Assembly: GCA_029059925.1 (NCBI GenBank)
Contig: JAIDVA010000073.1
Coordinates: 1-9,630, forward strand
From: Eubacterium sp.
GTDB lineage: Bacteria > Bacillota > Clostridia > Oscillospirales > Acutalibacteraceae
Direction: 5' to 3'
DNA length: 9,630 bases
Shown: piece by piece, positions 1 through 6,675 of the stretch
How positions within the stretch are numbered: the first letter of the stretch is position 1
Layout: every line of letters begins with the position of its first letter
Translations under genes and position numbers: made by a program
The notes under the pieces: model-generated
What the model was told of the DNA's origin: nothing
Database searches by the model: none
What the model saw: the letters and a program-made list of their open reading frames with translations, nothing else

Positions 1-678
1 TTACTGGTTATTGTCTTTGCGTCAGCTTTGGTCTTTATATCAAAAATTCCGTTTAAAACAGTGCTCAAAAGCATTAAGCCGCTTGCTGTCATTATTCTGC
101 TTACATCACTGCTTAATTTGTTTTACGGCAAGGGTGAGGCACTTGCAGAGCTTGGCAGATTAAAAATTACAGCTGACGGTATAGAAACTGCTGTGTTTAT
201 GGCAGTAAGAATTATTACCCTTGTTGTAATAAGCTCACTTCTGACTTACACAACCTCACCGACGGAGCTTACAGATGCTCTTGAAAGACTGCTTAAGCCC
301 TTAACTTATATTAAAATTGATGTTCACTCATTGGCAATGACTATGACAATTGCCTTGAGATTTATTCCTACTCTTGTTGAAGAGATAGAAAAAATTATGG
401 CGGCACAGAAATCCCGTGGTGCAGATATGGAATCAGGCAATCTTATACACAGAGCCAAGGCTCTTATACCTGTTCTTATTCCGCTTTTCATTTCCTCCTT
501 CAGGCGTGCAAGTGAGCTTGCATATGCAATGGAATGCCGCTGTTACCGTGGTGGTGAGGGCAGAACTAAAATGAAGGTTATGAAGCTCTCTGCGAGGGAT
601 TTTATCTCACTTGCGGTCATCATAATTTTTATGGCTGTAATTCTTCTATTTAATCATTTATTCAGTAACATAATATGA
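1..678 (+). CDS. ecfT: Energy-coupling factor transporter transmembrane protein EcfT, 5' end outside the window
   Basis: EcfT is the integral-membrane scaffold of group II ECF importers. It couples the two EcfA ATPases to exchangeable substrate-binding S components for vitamins or metals. The frame is open from base 1, so the gene starts upstream: 225 codons are visible, against about 265 usual for the family. I reject the internal TTG at position 28 as a start. Several hydrophobic helices are visible. Both family cytoplasmic signatures are present: an Ala-x-x-x-Arg-Gly motif (AQKSRG, 403-420) and a second coupling motif (AMECRCYRGG, 526-555). These contact the ATPases in characterised EcfT proteins. 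The stop overlaps the truA start in an ATGA junction, implying translational coupling. The ecfA genes would be expected immediately upstream. Substrate cannot be inferred, because EcfT is shared among S components. Confidence 0.93.
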   Translation, partial: LLVIVFASALVFISKIPFKTVLKSIKPLAVIILLTSLLNLFYGKGEALAELGRLKITADGIETAVFMAVRIITLVVISSLLTYTTSPTELTDALERLLKPLTYIKIDVHSLAMTMTIALRFIPTLVEEIEKIMAAQKSRGADMESGNLIHRAKALIPVLIPLFISSFRRASELAYAMECRCYRGGEGRTKMKVMKLSARDFISLAVIIIFMAVILLFNHLFSNII

Positions 679-1409
679 AAAATTTACTTTTAACAATACA
701 ATATGACGGCAGTAAGTACCATGGCTGGCAGGTGCAGAAAAATGCGCTTACCGTGCAGGAGGTGTTTCAGAATGCTGTCGAAAAGGTCTTTCACAGCAGG
801 CTTGATGTGAAAGGCTGCAGCAGGACCGACACAGGTGTTCACGCAAATATGTATTGCCTGACAATTCAGACTGATATGAATATAAGTGACGAGGGTGTTA
901 TCCTTGCACTGAATTCAAATCTTCCGGATGATATATCGGTTATTGCCTGTCAGCAGGTCGATGATGATTTTCACCCGCGTTATTCCTGCACATCAAAAGA
1001 ATATGTATATAAACTCTATAATGGTAAAATAAGAAATCCGTTTTACTCAAAATATGCCCTGCATTACCGTTACAGCATGGATGCTGATTATCTCAATAAA
1101 GAGTGCAAGGCATTTATAGGAACCTATGACTATTCAGGTTTTTGCTCATCTAAAAGTGATGTTGAGGATACTGTAAGAACCGTCAAAGCCTTTGACGTAT
1201 GGCGTGATGGCGATATGGTTTATTTCAGAGTAGAGGCTGACGGATTTTTGTACAATATGGTGCGTATTATGGTCGGCACACTTCTTTTTGTGTCTGAGGG
1301 AAAGATAAAGGAAGGCGAGCTGATTGATGTTATAAAATCAAAAAACAGAAAAAGAGCAGGTAAAACAGCTCCGCCTCAGGGGCTTTACCTTAATAAAATC
1401 AATTATTGA
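675..1409 (+). CDS. truA: tRNA pseudouridine(38-40) synthase TruA
   Basis: TruA isomerises uridine to pseudouridine at positions 38, 39 and 40 of the tRNA anticodon arm. The 244-residue product has normal family length. The N-terminal strand LTIQYDGSKYHGWQ is followed by the catalytic motif GCSRTDTGVHA (47-57), with the nucleophile at Asp52 next to Arg50. FHPRYSCTSKEYVY (99-112) carries the conserved active-site tyrosine, Tyr110. GFLYNMVRIMVGTLL (190-204) is the C-terminal signature that contributes to the active site. The ATG start overlaps the ecfT stop by 4 bp and no strong ribosome binding site precedes it, which fits coupled translation. The ecfT-truA order is conserved in Firmicutes. 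Confidence 0.97.
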   Translation: MKNLLLTIQYDGSKYHGWQVQKNALTVQEVFQNAVEKVFHSRLDVKGCSRTDTGVHANMYCLTIQTDMNISDEGVILALNSNLPDDISVIACQQVDDDFHPRYSCTSKEYVYKLYNGKIRNPFYSKYALHYRYSMDADYLNKECKAFIGTYDYSGFCSSKSDVEDTVRTVKAFDVWRDGDMVYFRVEADGFLYNMVRIMVGTLLFVSEGKIKEGELIDVIKSKNRKRAGKTAPPQGLYLNKINY

Positions 1410-1422
1410 CAGGTGGCAGTAT

Positions 1423-2616
1423 ATGGCTGGCAATCAACGTGAAATGGAGCGCCGTGCAAGGCGTGAGCAAAAGGAGAGAAGGCATAAAAAAATAATATGG
1501 ATTATTATTGCCTTAATTGTTCTTGCTCTCATCATTATGAAAATATGCGAGATAAATATGAATTCAGTAAAGAATCATTTTACCGATGAAGAGGGTAATT
1601 TCACCTTAACTGATGGTGTTGTTGACGATAATTTCCCTTATAATATCGACTCTTCTCAGAATGTTTCACTCGTGAATATAAATAATAAGCTTGGTATTCT
1701 TACTCCGGGCAGCTTTACAATTTTAAATACTAAGGATGCAAGCTGTGAATATGTTTTTGGTCATGGATATTCTAATCCGATTCTTGAGTCTGCGGGTATC
1801 TATTCACTGATTTACGATCAGGGCGCAAAAAATTTCAGACTCGATACAGTCAGCGGTGCTGTATATGAGCAGGAGAGTGCCAACACAATCCTGTGTGCTG
1901 ATGTATCGAAGAACGGAACAGTAGCTGCTGCAACGACTTCCAATGAAAAACTCTGTGATATTGTTGTCTATTCAAAATCACTTAATAAGCAAATGGAAAT
2001 CAGTACCTCAGCCGGCTATGTAGTAGCAATTGCACTCAGCGAAAACAGCAAAAGCGTTGCCGTGGCTGTTGTGACAGGTGAAAATGCTGATTTAAAAACA
2101 ACATTATATGTCTATGATATTGCCGCAGGGCTTGACAGTGAGCGGATAGTAGAGCTTCCGCAGGGAACACTTATTGACATCAGCTTTACAGGCAGTAATA
2201 TCCTTGTAGTCGGTACGAATTATGCAGGCGTTATCAGAAAAGGCGAGACTTATGAGGAGGTTTATGCTCATAATTCCATAAGTACCCGCTGTGTATGCTA
2301 TACTCCTGCCGGTGATTTGGTGCTAGTATATAATCAGTACAATAATTCGACCGAAAATGTAATTTCTTATATAAAAACAAATGGTAAGATAAAAAATGAA
2401 ATAAATGTCAGCGGTAATATTAAATCTGTTACTGCTTCTTCAAGTCTGGTCAGTGTTCTGACAAATGGTGAAATAATCAGCTTTAATCTTTCAAATTCAG
2501 AGGAAAAGAGCAGGGCGTTCACTGTCGATTCGGCAAAATCAATATGCCGTATGGGCTCGGACATATTCGTACATAGGCAATCTCTTATTGACAGAAGTGA
2601 GGCTGATAATAATTGA
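1423..2616 (+). CDS. Membrane-anchored beta-propeller-like protein of unknown function (DUF5711-like)
   Basis: I do not recognise a characterised function. The 397-residue product begins with a very basic cytoplasmic segment (residues 6-23, rich in Arg and Lys). A single hydrophobic helix follows at about 24-39, and then a roughly 350-residue exported domain. By the positive-inside rule this is a type II anchored protein (N-in, C-out). The outer part has short repeated beta-like units resembling WD40 or quinoprotein propeller blades, such as NNKLGILTPGSF, SKSVAVAVVTGE and GNIKSVTASSSLVSVLTNGE. It contains no catalytic motif and few cysteines. Size, layout and the cvpA-pgsA context match the DUF5711 family of Clostridia, an assignment made from memory. 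The start is supported by AGGTGG at 1411-1416, six bases before the ATG. It lies 13 bp after truA and overlaps the next gene, so it is in the operon. A scaffold or sensor role in the envelope is possible but unproven. Confidence 0.8.
   Translation: MAGNQREMERRARREQKERRHKKIIWIIIALIVLALIIMKICEINMNSVKNHFTDEEGNFTLTDGVVDDNFPYNIDSSQNVSLVNINNKLGILTPGSFTILNTKDASCEYVFGHGYSNPILESAGIYSLIYDQGAKNFRLDTVSGAVYEQESANTILCADVSKNGTVAAATTSNEKLCDIVVYSKSLNKQMEISTSAGYVVAIALSENSKSVAVAVVTGENADLKTTLYVYDIAAGLDSERIVELPQGTLIDISFTGSNILVVGTNYAGVIRKGETYEEVYAHNSISTRCVCYTPAGDLVLVYNQYNNSTENVISYIKTNGKIKNEINVSGNIKSVTASSSLVSVLTNGEIISFNLSNSEEKSRAFTVDSAKSICRMGSDIFVHRQSLIDRSEADNN
2596..2602 (+). promoter_or_regulatory. Ribosome binding site supporting the TTG start of the CvpA-family gene
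   Basis: The sequence AGTGAGG sits inside the end of the preceding gene and leaves 10 bases before the TTG codon at 2613. The match is modest and the spacing slightly long, but it supports initiation at TTG. From this start the protein begins MNYIDLAFIV, which is the usual beginning of CvpA proteins; the next ATG would delete most of the first membrane helix. Confidence 0.5.
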
Positions 2617-3275
2617 ATTATATTGACTTGGCTTTTATTGTTATTACCGCTGTAATGATAATTGCAGGCGCTTGCAGAGGTCTTGTGGTATCTCTGCTGA
2701 GTATGCTCAGGTTTATTGCCGGTATACCGCTTGCGTATTTTGTAAGCGATACGTATTATTCACAGATTTATAACAATCTTGTAAAGGATATTGCTTATAA
2801 TAATGTTTTGGAAGAGCTGTCACAGGCACAGTCGATTGAAACCATAATCAGTAATGTTAAGGATTTTACTGAGTCACTTCCAAGTGTTTTTTCAGGTAAT
2901 ATTGATTTTGCCGGTGCTCTTTCTATTGAAGAAATCAGCAGAGTCATTACAGATTCCATTATTGAACCGATTGCCCTGGTCGCAATAAGAATAATTATTT
3001 TTGCAGCAGTATTTGTTGCGTTTTATGTAATTACAGGTATAATTATTTTAGTAGTTAAAAGATTACGTCAAAAAGAGCATGTGCCGCTTAAGAAGACGGA
3101 TTTCATTCTCGGTGGTGCATTCGGATTTGTCAAAGCAGCAGTTTTTATGTTTACTGCGGCAACAATTATCGGCTATATTTCAGCTATTGTTCCGGCAGAT
3201 AATTCATTTGTTAAAATAGCTGAAAGCAGCTATGCTTTGGAATTTATAAATATACATAACCCGTTTTTATCTTAA
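2613..3275 (+). CDS. CvpA family membrane protein
   Basis: This is a 220-residue integral membrane protein of the CvpA (colicin V production) family. Members are linked to colicin V export in E. coli and to envelope homeostasis in other bacteria, but the molecular function is unresolved. Hydrophobic segments lie at about residues 4-21, 24-44, 119-149 and 165-193. The last carries the family-typical Gly-rich motif LGGAFGFVKA (167-176, preceded by Asp173-equivalent spacing in DFILGG). The stretch from about 50 to 115 is a polar, probably extracytoplasmic loop, longer than in E. coli CvpA. The start codon is TTG and overlaps the upstream stop as TTGA, indicating coupled translation. The gene ends 22 bp before pgsA. 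Family membership is well supported; the specific role is not known. Confidence 0.88.
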   Translation: MNYIDLAFIVITAVMIIAGACRGLVVSLLSMLRFIAGIPLAYFVSDTYYSQIYNNLVKDIAYNNVLEELSQAQSIETIISNVKDFTESLPSVFSGNIDFAGALSIEEISRVITDSIIEPIALVAIRIIIFAAVFVAFYVITGIIILVVKRLRQKEHVPLKKTDFILGGAFGFVKAAVFMFTAATIIGYISAIVPADNSFVKIAESSYALEFINIHNPFLS

Positions 3276-3297
3276 AACAGATGAGGAGGATTTTACT

Positions 3298-3921
3298 ATG
3301 AGCGATTCAACAAAAAATGCGAATGGTCTTTTTTACAATTGGAATACCATTCCGAACTGGCTTTCCTTTATACGTATTGCACTTATTCCGGTTTTTGCAG
3401 TGCTGTTTTTAAAGGGATATGTGCTCACAGCAGTTATTGTTATGATTGTTGCAGCACTTACTGATTTGCTTGACGGCAAGATTGCAAGAAAATTTAATCA
3501 GGTGTCAAATCTCGGCAAAATACTCGATCCGATTGCTGATAAGCTTTCTCAAATGGCAATTGTTATTGTTTTAATTGTTGCATATTGGGAAAATGCTATT
3601 AAGTATCTGTTTATGTTTTTTATAGCTAAGGAGATTATAATGCTTCTTGGCGGTGCACTTTTGCTTTCTCTCGGTATGCGTCCTACTGCTGCTGAAATTT
3701 GGGGCAAGGTTGCTACAACAGTTTTCTATATCTGCATGATTTTTGTTCTTGCATTTGGAAAAAGCGGTGCACTTTGCGATTTAACGGGCTTTACACTCCC
3801 TGATACAGTAACATGGATTCTTGTTGCAATTTCAGCTGTGTGCACACTCATCGCACTTTTCGGTTACGCACCTGGGTTTATGAAACAAATTAAAGAGAAT
3901 AAGGCAAAGAAAAATAAATAA
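3298..3921 (+). CDS. pgsA: CDP-diacylglycerol--glycerol-3-phosphate 3-phosphatidyltransferase
   Basis: PgsA transfers a phosphatidyl group from CDP-diacylglycerol to glycerol-3-phosphate. This is the committed step to phosphatidylglycerol, and so also to cardiolipin and lipoteichoic acid precursors. The 207-residue membrane protein contains the complete CDP-alcohol phosphotransferase signature D-x2-D-G-x2-A-R-x8-G-x3-D-x3-D: Asp56, Asp59, Gly60, Ala63, Arg64, Gly73, Asp77 and Asp81, which bind the metal ions and the CDP moiety. The N-terminal IPNWLSFIRIALIPVF is typical of PgsA rather than of phosphatidylserine synthase. About five further hydrophobic helices follow and the C-terminus is basic. 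GAGGAGGA at 3283-3290, seven bases before the ATG, is a near-perfect ribosome binding site. Another CDP-alcohol phosphotransferase specificity cannot be fully excluded from the sequence. Confidence 0.93.
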   Translation: MSDSTKNANGLFYNWNTIPNWLSFIRIALIPVFAVLFLKGYVLTAVIVMIVAALTDLLDGKIARKFNQVSNLGKILDPIADKLSQMAIVIVLIVAYWENAIKYLFMFFIAKEIIMLLGGALLLSLGMRPTAAEIWGKVATTVFYICMIFVLAFGKSGALCDLTGFTLPDTVTWILVAISAVCTLIALFGYAPGFMKQIKENKAKKNK

Positions 3922-3954
3922 ATTATTACAAACTCATTTTCAAGGAGAGATTTA

Positions 3955-6270
3955 ATGAAACAACAAATGTGTTCACGTTGCGGCGAAAGACCTGCGGTGG
4001 TGTTCATTCAGAAAATGGAGAATAATCAGGTTACGCCTGAGGGCCTCTGCATTAAGTGTGCAAGAGAGCTTAATATAGGTTCCATCAATCAAATGATTGA
4101 CAAAATGGGGATATCTGACGAAGAACTTGAAATGGCATCTGAGCAGATGGCAAGCTTTATGGAGAATATGGGCGATTTCGATTTTGGCAGTCTTGGCGAA
4201 ATGTTTAATCCTGATAATATGGACGGCGCTCAAACAATGCCTTTTACAGAGCTTTTTGGTCCGCTGACTCCACAGGATAGCAGTGATGACGGCAATACAA
4301 AAAATAATGGTGCTAAAAGACGTCCTAAGCGTGGTAAAAAGAATTCACAGGATGATACGAGAAAGTTCCTTAATACCTATTGTAACAACCTTACAGACCG
4401 TGTAAAGAAAGGTGAGCTCGACAGTATAATCGGCAGAGAAAGTGAAATTGCACGTGCAATTCAGATCCTTTGCAGACGTACCAAAAACAATCCGTGTCTT
4501 ATTGGTGAGCCCGGTGTAGGTAAAACTGCAATAGCTGAGGGACTTGCAATTCGTATAGCTAAGGGTCAGGTGCCTGCACGTCTTGCCGACAAGGAAATAT
4601 ATCTTCTTGATTTAACTGCACTTGTGGCAGGTACTCAGTTCAGAGGGCAGTTTGAGGGCAGAATAAAGGGCCTTGTCGACGAGGTTAAACACGAGGGCAA
4701 TATAATCCTATTCATTGACGAAGTGCATAATCTCGTGGGTACAGGCGATTCTGAGGGCACAATGAATGCTGCAAATATTCTCAAGCCTGCTTTGTCACGC
4801 GGTGAAATTCAGGTTATCGGTGCAACCACCTTTAATGAATACCGTAAGTATATTGAAAAGGATGCTGCACTTGAAAGACGTTTTCAGCCAATCAAGATTG
4901 AAGAGCCGTCAATTGACGATGCTTATAAAATGCTCCTAGGTATCAAAGGCTACTATGAGGATTATCATAAGGTGCAGATTTCAGATTCTCTTGTTTACCG
5001 TGCAGTTACTATGTCTGAACGTTTTGTAACAGACCGTTATCTGCCTGATAAGGCAATTGATTTGCTTGATGAAAGCTGTACCTGTGCAAACCTGAGGAAT
5101 CCTGCGATCAGCAAATATCAGATGTCACTTGACAGAAAAAAGCTGCTTGAAGAAAATGTCGAAAAGCTTTCTTCACCTGAGGAAAACGATGTGATAGATT
5201 ATGAGCTGATTACCAAGTGCAAGAGTGAGATTCTCCAGCTTGATTCAACTCTTGCCGAGCTTGAAGAACAGGCTAAGGATAATCAGGTTTTGGAATCTGA
5301 TTTAGCTCAGGTTATCTCTTTGTGGACAGGTATACCTGCAACTAAGATTGAGCAGAATGATATTAAAAAGCTTGCATCACTTGAGGATGAATTAAAATCA
5401 CATATCATCGGTCAGGATGTTGCTATTGAAAAAGTGTCAAATGCAGTAAGACGCGGCAGAGTGCAGATCAGTCCTAAGAAAAGACCGCAGTCATTCATCT
5501 TTGTCGGTCCTACAGGTGTCGGCAAAACTGAGCTTGTAAAGCGTCTTGCAGATTCACTCTTTGACAGCCCTGATAATCTGATAAGACTTGATATGTCTGA
5601 GTTTATGGAAAAATTCAGTGTTTCAAGAATTATTGGCTCACCTCCGGGCTATGTCGGTTATGATGATGCAGGTCAGCTTACAGAGAAAGTCAGAAGAAAG
5701 CCTTATAGTGTAATTCTTTTTGATGAGATTGAAAAGGCACATAAGGATGTTTTAAATATTCTTCTTCAGATTCTTGACGAGGGAAGAATTACAGATGCGC
5801 AGGGCAGAAATGTTAACTTTGAAAATACAGTTATCATTATGACCTCAAATGCAGGCTCAACAGATTCTGCGTCACTCGGCTTTAATAAATCAGCAGGGGA
5901 CATTAATACTGAGGTTACAATGAAGGCACTCGAAAGATTTTTAAGGCCGGAATTTCTTGGCAGAGTTGATGAAATTATCGTTTTCAATCAGCTTACGCAC
6001 GATAACTTTGAGAAAATTGCACAGCTTATGCTTGATGAGCTTGTAGATAGTCTTAAGGATAAAGCTATTAATCTGGTGTATGACAGTACTGTTCCTGTAT
6101 ACCTTGCCAAGCAGGCTTACGGTTCTAAAAAGAATGCACGCGGTCTGCGTGATGCAGTAAGGCGAGAGGTTGAAGAACAGCTTGCAAATGCAATTGTTTT
6201 CAATCAGAACGAGGAAATTAAGACCTTTACTTTGTCCGCTCAGGAAAAAATTTCAATAAAAATAAATTAA
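3955..6270 (+). CDS. clpE: ClpE-like AAA+ unfoldase with N-terminal zinc finger (Clp protease ATP-binding subunit)
   Basis: This is a 771-residue class I Clp/Hsp100 unfoldase that should feed substrates to ClpP. It begins with a zinc-finger-like CxxC...CxxC module (Cys6, Cys9, Cys32, Cys35), as in ClpE and McsA, in place of the double Clp_N repeat of ClpC. A roughly 100-residue low-complexity linker follows. It is Met- and acid-rich (nine Met between 47 and 95), then has a basic patch at 121-129. AAA-1 has Walker A GEPGVGKT (184-191), Walker B ending Asp255-Glu256, and LERRF (306-310) as the arginine-finger region. A coiled-coil middle domain spans about 392-443. AAA-2 has Walker A GPTGVGKT (518-525) and Walker B ending Asp590-Glu591. 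LGF at 641-643 matches the ClpP-docking tripeptide, which supports pairing with a peptidase. AAGGAG at 3942-3947 sets the start. No CtsR-type heptad repeat is visible upstream. ClpC is the alternative name, but the zinc finger favours ClpE. Confidence 0.9.
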   Translation: MKQQMCSRCGERPAVVFIQKMENNQVTPEGLCIKCARELNIGSINQMIDKMGISDEELEMASEQMASFMENMGDFDFGSLGEMFNPDNMDGAQTMPFTELFGPLTPQDSSDDGNTKNNGAKRRPKRGKKNSQDDTRKFLNTYCNNLTDRVKKGELDSIIGRESEIARAIQILCRRTKNNPCLIGEPGVGKTAIAEGLAIRIAKGQVPARLADKEIYLLDLTALVAGTQFRGQFEGRIKGLVDEVKHEGNIILFIDEVHNLVGTGDSEGTMNAANILKPALSRGEIQVIGATTFNEYRKYIEKDAALERRFQPIKIEEPSIDDAYKMLLGIKGYYEDYHKVQISDSLVYRAVTMSERFVTDRYLPDKAIDLLDESCTCANLRNPAISKYQMSLDRKKLLEENVEKLSSPEENDVIDYELITKCKSEILQLDSTLAELEEQAKDNQVLESDLAQVISLWTGIPATKIEQNDIKKLASLEDELKSHIIGQDVAIEKVSNAVRRGRVQISPKKRPQSFIFVGPTGVGKTELVKRLADSLFDSPDNLIRLDMSEFMEKFSVSRIIGSPPGYVGYDDAGQLTEKVRRKPYSVILFDEIEKAHKDVLNILLQILDEGRITDAQGRNVNFENTVIIMTSNAGSTDSASLGFNKSAGDINTEVTMKALERFLRPEFLGRVDEIIVFNQLTHDNFEKIAQLMLDELVDSLKDKAINLVYDSTVPVYLAKQAYGSKKNARGLRDAVRREVEEQLANAIVFNQNEEIKTFTLSAQEKISIKIN

Positions 6271-6284
6271 TTTTAAAAAAATAC

Positions 6285-6313
6285 TTGACACTTTGGCGGT
6301 CATTAGGTATAAT
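6285..6313 (+). promoter_or_regulatory. Consensus sigma-A promoter of the tRNA operon
   Basis: TTGACA at 6285-6290 and TATAAT at 6308-6313 are both perfect hexamers, separated by an ideal 17 bp. The preceding bases, 6261-6284, are almost pure A/T and could act as an UP element. Transcription should start near C6320/G6321, giving a leader of only 8-9 bases before tRNA-Gly. This is the expected architecture for a strong stable-RNA promoter. The -10 box lies inside an inverted repeat, listed separately. Confidence 0.9.
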
Positions 6314-6321
6314 AATGACCG
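6297..6321. repeat. 9-bp perfect inverted repeat centred on the tRNA promoter -10 box
   Basis: CGGTCATTA at 6297-6305 is exactly complementary to TAATGACCG at 6313-6321, with a 7-base spacer that carries most of TATAAT. The dyad runs from inside the promoter spacer to the expected start site. It could be an operator. Alternatively it could form a hairpin in any transcript reading through from the clp gene. It has no U-tract, so it is not an intrinsic terminator. The repeat is certain; a function is not. Confidence 0.6.
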
Positions 6322-6328
6322 TTGCGAT

Positions 6329-6402
6329 GCGGGTGTAGTTCAATGGTAGAATCCCAGCCTTCCAAGCTGGTTGTGTGGGTTCGATTCCCATCACCCGCTC
6401 CA
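6329..6402 (+). tRNA. tRNA-Gly(TCC)
   Basis: The gene is 74 bases including an encoded CCA. The acceptor stem GCGGGTG (6329-6335) pairs perfectly with CACCCGC (6392-6398), and the discriminator is T6399. The anticodon stem is CCAGC/GCTGG with loop CTTCCAA. The anticodon TCC at 6361-6363 reads GGA and GGG. The T-loop is TTCGATT. It is first in the operon, and four bases separate it from tRNA-Arg. Confidence 0.97.
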
Positions 6403-6406
6403 TTAT

Positions 6407-6483
6407 GCGCTGATAGCTCAGCTGGATAGAGCAACTGCCTTCTAAGCAGTAGGTCGGGGGTTCGAGTCCCTCTCAGCGCGCCA
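6407..6483 (+). tRNA. tRNA-Arg(TCT)
   Basis: The gene is 77 bases with encoded CCA. Acceptor strands GCGCTGA (6407-6413) and TCAGCGC (6473-6479) are fully complementary, with discriminator G6480. The anticodon stem is ACTGC/GCAGT and the loop is CTTCTAA. Anticodon TCT at 6441-6443 reads AGA and AGG, both common in the neighbouring genes. The T-loop is TTCGAGT. Confidence 0.97.
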
Positions 6484-6512
6484 GTTCGTCGTAACAGCAC
6501 GAACGTGCTTTT
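6484..6512 (+). other. Arg-His tRNA spacer with two mutually exclusive hairpins
   Basis: GTTCGT (6484-6489) can pair with ACGAAC (6499-6504) across a 9-base loop. Alternatively AGCAC (6496-6500) can pair with GTGCT (6505-6509) around a GAAC loop, and is followed by a short run of T (6509-6512). The two structures share bases and cannot coexist. The second resembles a very weak terminator, but its stem and T-run are too short for efficient termination. A processing or trimming role is equally possible. Confidence 0.4.
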
Positions 6513-6520
6513 ACATATAT

Positions 6521-6598
6521 GGTGGGATTAGTTCAGTTGGTTAGAGCGCCAGTTTGTGGCACTGGAGGTCATCGGTTCGAATCCGATATTCCACCCCA
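6521..6598 (+). tRNA. tRNA-His(GTG)
   Basis: The gene is 78 bases counting the genome-encoded extra G at position -1 (6521) and CCA at 6596-6598. G-1 faces discriminator C6595, the pair recognised by bacterial HisRS. Acceptor strands are GTGGGAT (6522-6528) and ATTCCAC (6588-6594), with one G-T pair. The anticodon stem is CCAGT/ACTGG with loop TTGTGGC. Anticodon GTG lies at 6556-6558 and reads CAC and CAT. The T-loop is TTCGAAT. Confidence 0.96.
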
Positions 6599-6630
6599 CT
6601 TTTTTAAATTACTCCCTGTGAGTATATATA

Positions 6631-6659
6631 GATTCTGATTTGTTTTTCAAATCAGAATC
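6631..6659. repeat. 12-bp perfect hairpin in the His-Gln tRNA spacer
   Basis: GATTCTGATTTG (6631-6642) and CAAATCAGAATC (6648-6659) are perfect complements around a five-T loop. The hairpin sits in the longest spacer of the operon (77 bases). No T-tract follows on either strand, so it does not look like a Rho-independent terminator. A run of six T at 6600-6605 lies upstream, directly after tRNA-His. The perfect stem is suited to cleavage by a double-strand-specific RNase during precursor processing, but that is inference. Confidence 0.65.
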
Positions 6660-6675
6660 ACATCTATCCCAATAT

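Noticed and set aside
28..30. TTG as the start of ecfT
   Set aside because: The reading frame is open and hydrophobic to base 1 and the product would be shorter than the family, so the gene is simply cut by the window edge.
3922..3954. CtsR operator before the Clp ATPase gene
   Set aside because: No GGTCAAA-type heptad or tandem repeat is present in the 33-base gap.
6303..6500. A 65-codon open frame on the minus strand giving a GNRTHTTSLEGW-like peptide
   Set aside because: It is antisense to tRNA-Gly and tRNA-Arg. Such conceptual peptides are a known artefact of calling ORFs across tRNA genes.
6484..6512. Arg-His spacer hairpin as a real terminator
   Set aside because: The stem has only five base pairs and four T residues follow, and three tRNA genes lie downstream without a visible promoter.
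6631..6659. 12-bp hairpin as an intrinsic terminator
   Set aside because: No T-tract follows the stem on either strand; the only T-run is in the loop.
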